The notes: generated by a model from the sequence alone, not told the origin. Shown: positions 24,397 through 34,590, counted from the first letter of the stretch. The stretch: 64,000 nt of DNA from Pseudoprevotella muciniphila (GCF_003265305.2 NZ_CP033459.1:2232001-2296000), one strand, 5' to 3'. A program made the numbers and translations.

Positions 24397-27177
24397 TTAC
24401 TTATTTTTCCGTCTCTTTCTGAATAACCTGTAAAGCCGAAAGATTTCGCCGCCAAAAACAACTATCAGTGTTAAGAGAATAATAATGCCCCAATCCCAAA
24501 GACAAATGGGTTTTACCTCAAAGAATCCATTTCCAAATGTAACGATGAGGATTTGACCGATAAGTATGATTGCAGCGATGAATAAGAAAGTCTTACAGCC
24601 TTTCATATTGATAGCGGATTTACCTGTCATGAATGCTTTTGCATTGAACAAGTTCCAGAATTGAAACATTACGAAGATAGTGAATATCAGGCCGTGTTCG
24701 TATTGTTCGATATGTCTAGTCGACAAAGCACCGCTGAATAAATACTTAATTTCACTTAAACCCTTCGCAATAAGGTCTGGCCAAGACTTATAGAATGGTA
24801 TATGCTCAAAGGAGAATGTGAAGAAAAGCGTTATGATGGCGAAGATAAAGCCTGTTACAGCAATACTCTCTCTCATGGGCCTGCTGATAATGAACGCATT
24901 CCGTTGGCGCGGCTTTTCTGTCATGACTTCTCTTGAGGGCGGTAGCGATGTCAGTGCCATGGCTGCAAAGGTGTCCATGATGAGGTTAATCCACAAAATC
25001 TGGGTGATGGTCAGCGGCATGTCAGTGCCGATGAAGGAGCCGAGCAGGACAGTAAGGCAGGCCGCCACGTTGATTGTGAGCTGGAAAAGGAGGAAGCGCT
25101 GTATGTTACGATAAAGCGAGCGCCCCCACAGTACGGCTTTGCAAATAGAGGAGAAGGAGTTGTCGATGATGGTGATGTCGGACGCCTCCTTTGCCACACT
25201 CGTCCCGTCGCCCATGGAGATGCCCACATGAGCCTGCTTGAGCGCCGGTGCGTCGTTCGTACCGTCGCCCGTCACGGCAACGACGTGCCCTTTCTTCTGC
25301 AAAATCTCAACGAGGCGCTGCTTGTCGAGCGGACGGGCGCGGGCTACAATCTTGATGTCCTCGATATGCTCCAGGAGTTCTTCGTCGGACAGTGCCTCAA
25401 ACTCGGGACCTGTGATGATGTGCCGTTCGTCCTCATCATCCGCCCAGATGCCTATCTGATGGGCAATCTTCTTGGCTGTGCATGCAGTGTCGCCCGTGAT
25501 GACCTTGATGGCGATATGGGCATCCAGACACTCCTTCACGGCGGCTGGCACGTCCTTACGCACAGGGTCGGCTATCGCTACAATACCAAGGAACGTGAGG
25601 CGACCGGCCGTTACGGCATGTTTGCTGATGACGTTTTCCCCCTCGTCGAGTTCCTGACAGGCAAAGGCGATGGTGCGCATGGCTTGGTTCTGGAAGTCGT
25701 GGAGCTGACGGCGTACCTCGTCTTCTGTCGCACCACCGGCGCAGTCGGCACACATGCGCAGCACGATTTCAGGTGCACCTTTCACGTAGAGCATGCGCTT
25801 ACCGTTCGAAGAGCGCACCACGGTAGCCATGTATTTCCACTCCGTGCTGAACGGCAACTCTTGTAGTATCTCAACGTCCGAACGTATCTGGAGATAGTCG
25901 GCACCGTTCTGTGCCAGCCAGATGAGCAGTGCACCCTCAGTGGGGTTGCCGAGCGGTTGGAAAGTGCCGTTTGGCAGGAGTTCCAGGTGGGCGGTGGAGT
26001 TGGCACCAATGCTTTCCCTGACGATAAGGCTCATCGCATCGTCTGACAGTCTTTGCCCCTCAAGCGCATAGAACCTGGTCTCGTACACTTGCATGTTGTT
26101 CTCGGTGAGGGTGCCGGTCTTGTCTGTACAGATAACGGTGGTAGCACCCATCGTTTCGCAAGCATGCATCTTGCGCACCAGGTTCTTCTCCTTCAGCATC
26201 CTCTGCATACTATATGCAAGGCTGATGGAAATAGCCATGGGGAGACCTTCTGGTACTGCCATCACGATGATAGCAACAGCAAGCATCACACTTTGGATAT
26301 GGTAATCTATGTGTTCAAAATCATACCAAGACGAGCCATCATCCAAATTCTTTATTAACATGGCAACTCTACCGAAAATAACGAGAAATGCTACAACATA
26401 ACTTGCGTATGCTATGTATTTACCAAGTCTGTCAAGTTGCTCGTTGAGTGGTGTCTTTACACTATCTTCAAGTTGAACAGCCTCCATCACTTTACCGCTT
26501 TCAGTGTGGTCGCCAACGGCAAAAACATTGCAGACAGCGTGTCCTTCAAGCACTTTCGTGCCACGCAGCACATGGTTCGTAGGGAAGGTGGCTTCAGGGT
26601 CGAAATCATTTTCTTTTGCCGACTTTCGGCACGAAGGCTCGCCAGTAAGGGTAGATTCGTCTATGTTGAGGTTGGTCGATTCGAGTATTTCTGCATCAGC
26701 GGGCACTTCATCGCCGGGTGTCAGAATAATGATGTCGCCGACGACGAGGTCTTTCTTCGCAATCTTTGTGTACCGCCCTTTGCGGATGACGAGTACTTTT
26801 TCTTCATCATCTACCTTGTTGAGCAACATGAATTCCTTGTTCGCGCGACGCTCAAAATAGAAGGATACACCAGTGGCGAGAAAAACGGCGATGATGATGC
26901 CTATAGGCTCAAAGAATACACTAAAACCTTTTGCTCCACTTTCTAAATAAGCAACGATTAAAGAAAGAATAGCTGCAATCTCAAGAATGAAAATCAGCGC
27001 ATCTCCGTTGTTCCAGCCGGGAATGAAATGACCCAAAGGACCTGTAAGCCGTTCGAAGAAAAGTTTCCAGTTGGAGTCTCTTTCTATGGGAGTGAGGACG
27101 TTACTGCCGTTTCTCTCGCGACTTTTCAGGACTTCTTCATCGGTTAGTCCGCGATATTTCTTGTTGTATCTCGCCAT
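24397..27177 (-). CDS. Calcium-translocating P-type ATPase (PMCA type)
   Basis: 926 residues. It has a cation-ATPase N-terminal domain (GLTDEEVLKSRERNGSN), the actuator motif LTGEPS, the membrane ion site VPEGLPMAIS, the phosphorylation site ICTDKTGTLTEN (catalytic Asp) and the hinge VTGDGTNDAPALK. The PEGLP helix, overall length and ten-helix layout place it with P2-type Ca2+ export pumps. It would expel Ca2+ using ATP. Single-gene unit; a -7 box lies about 50 bases upstream. A basic KKRRKNK end follows the last helix. Confidence 0.94.
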   Translation of the reverse strand: MARYNKKYRGLTDEEVLKSRERNGSNVLTPIERDSNWKLFFERLTGPLGHFIPGWNNGDALIFILEIAAILSLIVAYLESGAKGFSVFFEPIGIIIAVFLATGVSFYFERRANKEFMLLNKVDDEEKVLVIRKGRYTKIAKKDLVVGDIIILTPGDEVPADAEILESTNLNIDESTLTGEPSCRKSAKENDFDPEATFPTNHVLRGTKVLEGHAVCNVFAVGDHTESGKVMEAVQLEDSVKTPLNEQLDRLGKYIAYASYVVAFLVIFGRVAMLIKNLDDGSSWYDFEHIDYHIQSVMLAVAIIVMAVPEGLPMAISISLAYSMQRMLKEKNLVRKMHACETMGATTVICTDKTGTLTENNMQVYETRFYALEGQRLSDDAMSLIVRESIGANSTAHLELLPNGTFQPLGNPTEGALLIWLAQNGADYLQIRSDVEILQELPFSTEWKYMATVVRSSNGKRMLYVKGAPEIVLRMCADCAGGATEDEVRRQLHDFQNQAMRTIAFACQELDEGENVISKHAVTAGRLTFLGIVAIADPVRKDVPAAVKECLDAHIAIKVITGDTACTAKKIAHQIGIWADDEDERHIITGPEFEALSDEELLEHIEDIKIVARARPLDKQRLVEILQKKGHVVAVTGDGTNDAPALKQAHVGISMGDGTSVAKEASDITIIDNSFSSICKAVLWGRSLYRNIQRFLLFQLTINVAACLTVLLGSFIGTDMPLTITQILWINLIMDTFAAMALTSLPPSREVMTEKPRQRNAFIISRPMRESIAVTGFIFAIITLFFTFSFEHIPFYKSWPDLIAKGLSEIKYLFSGALSTRHIEQYEHGLIFTIFVMFQFWNLFNAKAFMTGKSAINMKGCKTFLFIAAIILIGQILIVTFGNGFFEVKPICLWDWGIIILLTLIVVFGGEIFRLYRLFRKRRKNK

Positions 27178-27227
27178 TTTGTTGATAGTTCCTTGCAGAA
27201 ATAATTATAACTCCTGCAATTATACTG

Positions 27228-27235
27228 CAAAAATA
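27228..27235 (-). promoter_or_regulatory. -7 box of the P-type ATPase gene
   Basis: TATTTTTG on the minus strand, 50 bases before the start. Confidence 0.45.
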
Positions 27236-27306
27236 AGCATTTCTGAACAGGGTAAGAAAACTAATGTGTTAAAATGCTGTTACAGTTGCATTGCCCTAAA
27301 TATAGA

Positions 27307-27341
27307 AAAGTGCTACATCCACATTAGGAACGTAGCACTTT
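27307..27341 (-). terminator. Terminator after the 1112-residue secreted protein gene
   Basis: AAAGTGCTAC / GTAGCACTTT, ten perfect pairs, 15-base loop, then TTCTATATTT on the minus strand. Confidence 0.75.
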
Positions 27342-27359
27342 CATGATGTAATATGATGT

Positions 27360-30300
27360 TTATTTCACAATCACTTTCCTGCCGCCGACAATATAGATGC
27401 CGCGTGGCAGTCCTGTGAGAGTGCCGTTAGAGCGTATCTTCTGACCGGTGATGGTATATACAGCGTTTGGTTGAGTGTCGCCATTGGCGTTAAGGTTGAC
27501 TGTGGCAATGTCAGTAACGGCTGATGTCGTCAGTTCGATGGCAATGTCGCCGTTAATGTCGGTCGCTGGAATGCCGCCAAGTCGGAAATAGCCTGTGTTG
27601 GCTTCTATCGTAGTGCCTGTAGCCTTGGCAAGGTCAATCACTGTGCCTCGCAGGTAGCATAGCGGGCGATTGATGGTTGTGGGATTAACCACACCAGTAA
27701 GTCCGTTCTGCTCAAGCCCTTCGAAAGAGTAGTTGATTGCTGTACCATTATTAAGTTCGGTGAGGAAAATGGATATTTCAGGGATGTCCTCCGTGTTGTT
27801 TACAATAAACGGACAGCCGGCAGGAATGGTCTCGCTGTCGTTGTAAGCAATGCACTGTACCGTATTGTTCTTTACGCCTATGACTTTGTAGAGCGACATG
27901 TCGGGCGTAACGGCCATTATTTCGAATGGCAGGGTAATCACCTGAAGCCCGCTGGAGATGCGGAGAGAGTGTGTGCCTTGATAGTCTGCTTCTTCTATCA
28001 GGTAGGCTCCGCCATCCTGACCTTCAGCGTTTTGGGCAACGGTGAAGTTGCGGTAGTAAGGTGTAGAGTAGGCGAAAAGTCCTTCTCCGAGTTCCATGTT
28101 GAGGTAATTCTCTGCGCGTGCGCTACGGAATTTGAAAGGCACGGGAGTTTTCGAGGTGTAGATGTCGTTGCCTGCCTTGTCTGTAGTGCCGAGATAAGTA
28201 CCTGTGGCTGCATTTCGCGCCTGATAGGTGCCGTCAGAATTCTTTGTGAAACGCCACATGTAGTTCAGACGCATTTCCGGGTTTAACTCCGATGTGCCTT
28301 CGTTGTTGTAACTTAGACCCATGAGCGAAGTGCCGTTCTTGTCGGCCTTCAGGTATCGTCCGAAGTTGTCGCTGTTGGGCTCGCCGCTTATGATGAAGTA
28401 GAGACGGTCTTCTTCGGGTAGGATGAGCGATGCTTGGAATGCAGCAACGGCGGCGTTCAGTTTTTCAAACAGCGTGTTGTATTGTTCCTGAGTCATGTCC
28501 GGGGTAATCTGTGGCTCAATCTCATCGAGCACTCTGACAAAGGCATCAGTGCTTCCTTCCTTGTAATAACCCACTACTTCTTGGTCTGACTCAACGGCAG
28601 CATAATAATAGGTGCAGGCATCGTCGTAGGCAGCACGCAGAATTTCAGGGTCGCCATATTTTTTGCAAAGCGCGTCGTAGGCAGCCTGCAGTGCCTCGAT
28701 AGTTTCTTTTGTGGCTTGTTTCGCTGCCAGTTCGTTCTCTGCTTTCTGCATTGAAGTTTCGAGAGCTTCAGTAATTTCGCTGCCGAGTGTTTCGTAAGCA
28801 CTGCTTTCGGATAAGTATTCTGCTGTGTAAACACCGATTTCGCTCAAGTTGAAGTAGGGCAGACCGTTGATGGTGCCATTGTCCTTTGTGCGGATGACTT
28901 CAAAGCGTAGGTATTTGTATGCTGCTGGCATTTCGATGTAGTTAATGCTAGCCAAGTTTGCAATATCATCAATGTATTCTTCAGGAGCGACACCTCGGTT
29001 GAAGTTTGTTGCATAAGTCCCGATGCGTGTCCATTCTCCGGTGGAATCATTGGTTGCATAGAGATTATAGAGCATCGGATTAAGATTTGCAGAATTCTCT
29101 AAATCTGTAAAGTAACGGCGCACCATCTTTACTGCAAAGGTCTTGACGGGAGTTTCAAGTTGCACATCAAGGAAGTGGAACACATCCGGTGCTGTTTCTG
29201 CAGAACTCCAATTACTGTGGAAATATGTATAGAGGTCTTTGTCGATTGCAAATTCCACATTTCCTTCTGTCGGTTCTTGAGCATTCGTACTTACATTTGT
29301 GATGAGTCCGGGAGTGTCAAGAGTGCCGCTTGTAGCCACTGTGGAATTATAACTCTTTGTTTTTTCCACCTTTGTCGCTGTCTTGATGTAGAGCGCTGTA
29401 AGTTCTTCGTTGAGTGCTTCTTGCTCCTTGCTCTTTTCTATATCTTCAATGTATTGCTCTGACACACTGATCAACTTGAAGAGTGCTTCATCGCTCTTAG
29501 GGTCTGGACTGTCAGCATAGCCCACTCGGGTGTCGAGTGTCAGCATAGCCTTGTTGCCCCATAGGTTAAGGATGTTGAACACCCCTCCGCGACAACTGTA
29601 ATTATCTGCTTGGTAAGAGAATTTATAGTTGCCATATAGGCTCTTGTCGTTTGTAAGTGTTTGTGCACCATTAGAAAGGGAAGATGAAATGGCTTTTTCT
29701 GCAAGCAGGTTGACAATATTGAAATAGCCGGGCTCTTCGCTGGGTGTTATGTGCCAGATGTAGGGCGCGGATGCGATATCAAAACTGTCGGGTATTTCAT
29801 AGTCTTTACAGTAAAGTAAAGAACTGCTTCCATCGTTGACCACATAGAGTAAGTCATCGTTGATATTGCTGATGTAATAGTAGCCTTCAGTCACTGGATT
29901 TATCGCTGAAATGGCAGTTTTATATGCAGTTGTTAGCCTGTCTGTGGCTTCATCGCACTCCTGTGATGTGGGCGCATCTTTATCGTAAATGGCCATGGCT
30001 GTGTTGTATGCCGAAAGAAGTTCGTCAAATATTTCCTGAGAAATGCATCCAGGCCCACTTCCTACTTGCCATACACCTTCCACTCCGTTGGGCGTGTATT
30101 GATCTATAGCAACTCCCAATTTTTCCTTGCCGCCAATTTCCTCTACAGCATAAATCAGCCAACTGCTGAAATACATGAAGTTAGGATAAATCATGCCGTA
30201 GCCGGGTCCACCTGCTCCATACGGAGTCTTTGGAACAAAGTAGAGTACAAAACCCGCATTTTCCTTGTGGCGTTTCATGTGGAAAGCCACCTGACTCTCA

Positions 30301-30698
30301 TCTTGTGTCTGTGTCTCAGATAATGACACTACGAGCGCTTTGGTCTTGTCGTCTGTAAATGTAGTGGTATAGGTGTTTTCTGGCAAATTATCTAAGTCGA
30401 TGATATAGGTGTTTGTCGCTGGGTTTTTGATGTAGTAACAATCTTCGCCATCAATATTGCCCGCTGACTCGAACTCCATAATGGTGGTCTCGTCCACCTT
30501 GGTGCCGTAGTATTTGTTTGATGCGTCTGTAGAGAGGTATTGTATTGTAGTAGGCTTCTCTCCGTTCTGTAAAAGATACTTCTTTCCTGCTGCAATAGAT
30601 GTCTCTTCATAATCTGCCTGTCGGTATTGTGCCGAGGCGGTCATTGTTCCCGCAAGGAAAAGCAGAAAAAATGACAAAATAGAGTAGATACCCTTCAT
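27360..30698 (-). CDS. Large secreted T9SS-type cargo with discoidin-like region
   Basis: 1112 residues. The signal peptide is MKGIYSILSFFLLFLAGTMTASA. Residues about 460-630 resemble an F5/8 type C domain (DKDLYTYFHSNWSS ... YKYLRFEVIRT ... FNLSEIGVY). Helical FIVAR-like spacers follow (EALQAAYDALCKKYGD). A domain near residue 940-1040 (ITLPFEIM, then IPAGCPFIV) is shared with the protein at 34848. The tail YTITGQKIRSNG ... GLPRGIYIVGGRKVIVK fits a short T9SS sorting signal. No catalytic motif seen; likely a surface glycan-binding protein. It lies 37 bases after the FMN-binding gene. Confidence 0.82.
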   Translation of the reverse strand: MKGIYSILSFFLLFLAGTMTASAQYRQADYEETSIAAGKKYLLQNGEKPTTIQYLSTDASNKYYGTKVDETTIMEFESAGNIDGEDCYYIKNPATNTYIIDLDNLPENTYTTTFTDDKTKALVVSLSETQTQDESQVAFHMKRHKENAGFVLYFVPKTPYGAGGPGYGMIYPNFMYFSSWLIYAVEEIGGKEKLGVAIDQYTPNGVEGVWQVGSGPGCISQEIFDELLSAYNTAMAIYDKDAPTSQECDEATDRLTTAYKTAISAINPVTEGYYYISNINDDLLYVVNDGSSSLLYCKDYEIPDSFDIASAPYIWHITPSEEPGYFNIVNLLAEKAISSSLSNGAQTLTNDKSLYGNYKFSYQADNYSCRGGVFNILNLWGNKAMLTLDTRVGYADSPDPKSDEALFKLISVSEQYIEDIEKSKEQEALNEELTALYIKTATKVEKTKSYNSTVATSGTLDTPGLITNVSTNAQEPTEGNVEFAIDKDLYTYFHSNWSSAETAPDVFHFLDVQLETPVKTFAVKMVRRYFTDLENSANLNPMLYNLYATNDSTGEWTRIGTYATNFNRGVAPEEYIDDIANLASINYIEMPAAYKYLRFEVIRTKDNGTINGLPYFNLSEIGVYTAEYLSESSAYETLGSEITEALETSMQKAENELAAKQATKETIEALQAAYDALCKKYGDPEILRAAYDDACTYYYAAVESDQEVVGYYKEGSTDAFVRVLDEIEPQITPDMTQEQYNTLFEKLNAAVAAFQASLILPEEDRLYFIISGEPNSDNFGRYLKADKNGTSLMGLSYNNEGTSELNPEMRLNYMWRFTKNSDGTYQARNAATGTYLGTTDKAGNDIYTSKTPVPFKFRSARAENYLNMELGEGLFAYSTPYYRNFTVAQNAEGQDGGAYLIEEADYQGTHSLRISSGLQVITLPFEIMAVTPDMSLYKVIGVKNNTVQCIAYNDSETIPAGCPFIVNNTEDIPEISIFLTELNNGTAINYSFEGLEQNGLTGVVNPTTINRPLCYLRGTVIDLAKATGTTIEANTGYFRLGGIPATDINGDIAIELTTSAVTDIATVNLNANGDTQPNAVYTITGQKIRSNGTLTGLPRGIYIVGGRKVIVK

Positions 30699-30735
30699 GC
30701 TTTATGGTTTTGTGAATTAATGATTATTTTGATTT

Positions 30736-31113
30736 TTACTTATGCTCCGCATAGTATTTCGCACCACGTCGGATGTTCTCCTTGATGGCATCGGACGAAT
30801 AGGTGGCTCCGGTTATCCCGTCAACCTCCACACTGTCAGCCATGTTTATTGCCATACCAGTATAGCGTGGTAATAGTCTTTCTTCTACGGGTTTGAAGAA
30901 ACGGGGTGTCTCGTTGTTCTTAAGTGCAACCACTTTGCGGATGGTGTCGCCTTCTATGTAGATTTCAACTGGCGTGTTGCCGTTAAACCCTTTGACGTCA
31001 GTGGCGATGGTTGTGGTGTTGACAATGTAGGTGTCGTTCTCCTTGCGGATGACTTCGTCGATGGTCATGGCGATGCAAAGTGTTGCGAGTACGACAAAAC
31101 TGATTCTTTTCAT
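30736..31113 (-). CDS. Stand-alone FMN-binding domain protein
   Basis: 125 residues. An N-terminal hydrophobic segment (ISFVVLATLCIAM) suggests export or anchoring. The C-terminal half contains VDGITGATYSSDAI, the FMN-binding motif (D-G-x-T-G-A-T) in which the Thr accepts FMN covalently through ApbE in NqrC, RnfG and related proteins. It thus looks like a small extracytoplasmic flavoprotein for electron transfer. The partner is unknown; sufS lies 63 bases upstream on the same strand. Confidence 0.85.
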   Translation of the reverse strand: MKRISFVVLATLCIAMTIDEVIRKENDTYIVNTTTIATDVKGFNGNTPVEIYIEGDTIRKVVALKNNETPRFFKPVEERLLPRYTGMAINMADSVEVDGITGATYSSDAIKENIRRGAKYYAEHK

Positions 31114-31139
31114 CTTTTTATGCTTTGATTTTGAATGTG

Positions 31140-31147
31140 CAAAAGTA
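31140..31147 (-). promoter_or_regulatory. -7 box in front of the FMN-binding gene
   Basis: TACTTTTG on the minus strand, 26 bases before the start, between sufS and this gene. Confidence 0.45.
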
Positions 31148-31176
31148 AGAAAAATATCCTAATCCCGCGTTCATGT

Positions 31177-32388
31177 TCAGAACATACTTGCCACGCGCCG
31201 TATGCCGGAAACGAGTGCATCTATCTCGTCCTGGGTGGTGTATAACGCAAAACTTGCGCGTGCCATGCCTTCCACACCGCAGCGCTGCATAAGTGGCTGG
31301 GCGCAGTGGTGTCCCGTGCGGATGGCGATGCCGAGTCGGTCGAGCAGGGTACCGAGATCAAGATGATGGATGTTGCCCACATTGAATGCCACGACGGCAT
31401 CTTTAGCCGGAGCCGTGCCGTAAAGTTTAATACCTTCGATGCCCCGCATCTGTTCCATAGCGTAGGATGTAAGGGCATGTTCGTGGCGGGCGATGTTGTC
31501 CATGCCTATGCCATTAAGATAGTCGATAGCTACGGCAAGGGCGTGCGTGCCTACAAAGTCGGGCGTGCCGGCTTCAAATTTGTAAGGCAGACGCTCGTAG
31601 GTCGTTTTTTCGAACGATACGCGGGCTATCATCTCACCACCACCCTGATAGGGCGGCATGGCGTCAAGGAGTTGCTCTTTGCCGAAGAGAACGCCGATAC
31701 CGGTGGGACCATACATCTTGTGACCGCTGAAGGCAAGGAAGTCGCAACCGATGTCTTGCACGTCAATCTGCATGTGAGGGGCACTCTGAGCAGCATCTAC
31801 GAGGATATACGCACCATGAGCATGGGCAATCTCCGAAAGTTCCTTGACAGGATTGATGGTGCCAAGCACATTGCTCACATGCGTCACGCAGACAAGACGG
31901 GTGCGTTCAGTGAACATGGATTCGTAGGCTTCCATGTCAATTTCACCGGCATCTGTCATGGGGATGACTTTAATGACGATGTCTTTGCGGTCGCGAAGGA
32001 GTTGCCATGGCACAATGTTGGAATGGTGCTCCATCACACTGATGAGTACCTCATCTCCTGCTTTTAGGAAGGCTTCGCCAAAAGAACCGGCAACGAGGTT
32101 GATGCTTTCCGTGGTGCCGCGGGTAAAAACCACTTCGCTCGTGCTGGCGGCATTGATGAAACGGCGGACCGTATCGCGCGCTGACTCGTGAAATTCTGTG
32201 GCTTGTTGGGAAAGGAAGTGAACGCCGCGGTGAACATTGGCATTCACAGAGAAGTATTCTTCGCTGATGGCATCCACCACACACCGCGGCTTCTGAACCG
32301 TGGCAGCATTGTCGAGGTAAATCAGCGGCTTGCCGTAAACTTCGCGCGACAGGATGGGAAAATCTTTGCGGATGGAGTCTATATTCAT
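31177..32388 (-). CDS. sufS: SufS-type cysteine desulfurase
   Basis: 403 residues from ATG 32388 (MNIDSIRKDFPIL); a longer frame would need a TTG at 32424. Family features: VHRGVHFLS, DAAQSAPH, the PLP-binding Lys in FSGHKMYGPTG and the catalytic Cys in RTGHHCAQPLM. SufS removes sulfur from cysteine for Fe-S cluster assembly on the SufBCD scaffold. It is the last gene of the sufC-sufD-sufS operon. Confidence 0.96.
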   Translation of the reverse strand: MNIDSIRKDFPILSREVYGKPLIYLDNAATVQKPRCVVDAISEEYFSVNANVHRGVHFLSQQATEFHESARDTVRRFINAASTSEVVFTRGTTESINLVAGSFGEAFLKAGDEVLISVMEHHSNIVPWQLLRDRKDIVIKVIPMTDAGEIDMEAYESMFTERTRLVCVTHVSNVLGTINPVKELSEIAHAHGAYILVDAAQSAPHMQIDVQDIGCDFLAFSGHKMYGPTGIGVLFGKEQLLDAMPPYQGGGEMIARVSFEKTTYERLPYKFEAGTPDFVGTHALAVAIDYLNGIGMDNIARHEHALTSYAMEQMRGIEGIKLYGTAPAKDAVVAFNVGNIHHLDLGTLLDRLGIAIRTGHHCAQPLMQRCGVEGMARASFALYTTQDEIDALVSGIRRVASMF

Positions 32389-32430
32389 TCTTGGCTTTGT
32401 TTTCAAAACATAATTCAACGGCAATATGCC

Positions 32431-33801
32431 TCAACTGCACAGCGAACACCCATGGCAGTCTTTTGCCATACGACCGCGGAATCGCTGATCGACAAGGAAT
32501 GACAGGCGGTCGCGCAGAGCATCAAGACGCACATGGTCAATGACATCGTTCAGAAACGCGTGTTGAAGCAACAGGCGGGCCTCTGCCTCTTCTATGCCGC
32601 GCTGACGCATGTAAAAAAGTGCCATTTCATCGAGTTTTCCTACAGTAGAACCATGGTTGCACTTCACGTCGTCAGCATATATCTCAAGCATGGGTTGGCT
32701 GTAGGCACGTGCATCATTGCCGGCGCAGAGGTTGGCATTGATCTGTTCGCTCAGGGTCTTCACGGCACCCTCGCGCACGAGAACCTTGCCTGCGAAAGCG
32801 CCAACGCTATGCTCGTTAAGCACATTCTTGTAGAGCATAGTGCTCTCGCAGTTGCTCACGAGATGGTCAACGAGGATGTTGGTGTCGATGCGCTTGTCGC
32901 CGTCAACTATACCGGCTCCGTTTAATTCTGTCTTCGCACCTTCGCCCACTAAGGAAATGTCTGTAACGTTGCGGGTGATACCGTTGTGAAGTGTCATATC
33001 GTTGAGAGAGAAACGACTGCCGGCTTGCTGCTCTACGTAGAGATTGTTGAAACGGGTGTTGCCCGAACGCGTCTCTTCTATGCCATAGAAATCAACCTGG
33101 GAATTTTTCTCGCAGAACACTTCGATAACCTGTGTGGAAAGGTATCTGTGTTTGCTGTCGGCATTGTCGCAGTAGATGATACTGCATTCGCTGTCGGCTT
33201 CTGCCACAATGAGGAGACGGCGATTGAACATCATATCTGCACCGGCACTCGGGATGTTGACAATCTGAATGGGGCATTCGGCTTTAACGCCGGATTTTAC
33301 ATATATAAGGAGCCCATCTTGAACAAACAGACTGTTGAGCGCGGAGATAGCATCGTAGGTCTTTCCCGCAAGTTTGTTATAGTAATGAGATATGAGATCA
33401 GGATATTCAACCTGTGCTCGTGCAAAGGGTAAAACGAATACACCATCACCCAGGAATGATGCCCGGCCGGTGGGGTCAGCCACCACGTCTCCCGTTACGT
33501 AGTATTGCGATGTACTCATGTGCGGCACACTGCAGAGGTGCCCTTTGTAGGGGTCTTGGTCTGCTTTGATGCGATGCAGGTTCAAACCATAGTCGGGTGC
33601 GAGAGCGGCATCCACGTTGGTATATTTGTAACGCTCCACCTTACGGGTAGGCAGACCATTGTCGCAAAGACCGGCAAAGGCTGCTTTCCTACACGCATTC
33701 ATGAATGCAGGTGAATGCTCTGCAATCAGTTGAGAATGGGCCTCGTAGAGGTCTGTGTACTGCTTCAGGCTTTCCGTGAATTGATATTTTGGTGTTGGCA
33801 T
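32431..33801 (-). CDS. sufD: Fe-S cluster assembly scaffold component SufD
   Basis: 456 residues. The beta-helix core and C-terminal CSHGSTVGKLDE-type block (here KCNHGSTVGKLDEMALFYMRQRG) identify SufD, which pairs with SufB and SufC in the scaffold. Start at 33801, 12 bases after the sufC stop. The C-terminal HGCSLCS is Cys-rich. Confidence 0.95.
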   Translation of the reverse strand: MPTPKYQFTESLKQYTDLYEAHSQLIAEHSPAFMNACRKAAFAGLCDNGLPTRKVERYKYTNVDAALAPDYGLNLHRIKADQDPYKGHLCSVPHMSTSQYYVTGDVVADPTGRASFLGDGVFVLPFARAQVEYPDLISHYYNKLAGKTYDAISALNSLFVQDGLLIYVKSGVKAECPIQIVNIPSAGADMMFNRRLLIVAEADSECSIIYCDNADSKHRYLSTQVIEVFCEKNSQVDFYGIEETRSGNTRFNNLYVEQQAGSRFSLNDMTLHNGITRNVTDISLVGEGAKTELNGAGIVDGDKRIDTNILVDHLVSNCESTMLYKNVLNEHSVGAFAGKVLVREGAVKTLSEQINANLCAGNDARAYSQPMLEIYADDVKCNHGSTVGKLDEMALFYMRQRGIEEAEARLLLQHAFLNDVIDHVRLDALRDRLSFLVDQRFRGRMAKDCHGCSLCS

Positions 33802-33813
33802 TTTTTTTCTTTT

Positions 33814-34560
33814 TCAGCGAATGTCTTTTACCCAGTCAAACCCTTTTTCTTCTATTTCGTATCCCAGGCTTGCGTCGCCGTCCTTAACTATGCTGCCATT
33901 GACGAGCACGTGAACAAAGTCGGGCTTGAGATAGTCGAGCATGCGTTGGTAATGGGTAATGACAAGGGCGCTCGTCTGAGGGGTGCGAAGGGTGTTGAAA
34001 CCCTCCGCCACGATGCGAAGGGCATCCACGTCAAGACCGCTGTCCGTCTCGTCCAGTATGGAAAAAGTAGGTTCCAATACAGCCATCTGGAATATCTCAT
34101 TACGCTTGCGCTCGCCACCGCTGAAACCTTCGTTCACGCCACGACTCATGAAGTGAGCGTCAAGCCCAACAATCTTGCGCTTCTCGCGAAGCATCTTAAG
34201 AAAATCCGATGGTTTCATCGGGTCTTCGCCCAGATATTTGCGCTTGGCATTCACTGCCGCACGCATGAAGTTGGTCATCGAAACACCGGAAATCTCTATG
34301 GGAGCCTGAAACGACATGAAAATGCCCTCGTGAGAGCGGTCCTCAGGCGACAAAGCAAGCAAGTCCTTGCCATTGAACGTGATGCTGCCTTCCGTTACTT
34401 CGTATTTGGGATTACCTACCAGCACATTGCTTAGCGTGGATTTCCCGGAGCCGTTCGGACCCATCAGGACATGTACCTCGCCATCGCGAATCGTAAGATT
34501 TACACCATTCAGTATAGGCTTGCCTTCAACGGAGGCATGAAGATTTTTTATTTCTAACAT
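33814..34560 (-). CDS. sufC: Fe-S cluster assembly ATPase SufC
   Basis: 248 residues. Walker A GPNGSGKST, signature FSGGERKRNE and Walker B FSILDETDSGLD mark the SufC branch of ABC ATPases. It drives conformational change of SufBCD. First gene of the visible operon; sufB, usually next to it, is absent from this window. Confidence 0.97.
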   Translation of the reverse strand: MLEIKNLHASVEGKPILNGVNLTIRDGEVHVLMGPNGSGKSTLSNVLVGNPKYEVTEGSITFNGKDLLALSPEDRSHEGIFMSFQAPIEISGVSMTNFMRAAVNAKRKYLGEDPMKPSDFLKMLREKRKIVGLDAHFMSRGVNEGFSGGERKRNEIFQMAVLEPTFSILDETDSGLDVDALRIVAEGFNTLRTPQTSALVITHYQRMLDYLKPDFVHVLVNGSIVKDGDASLGYEIEEKGFDWVKDIR

Positions 34561-34582
34561 GTCTTGTCATTCTTTTCAACTG

Positions 34583-34590
34583 CAAAAATA
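34583..34590 (-). promoter_or_regulatory. -7 box of sufCDS
   Basis: TATTTTTG on the minus strand, 22 bases before sufC. An ATTG about 21 bases upstream may act as the -33 box. Confidence 0.5.
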
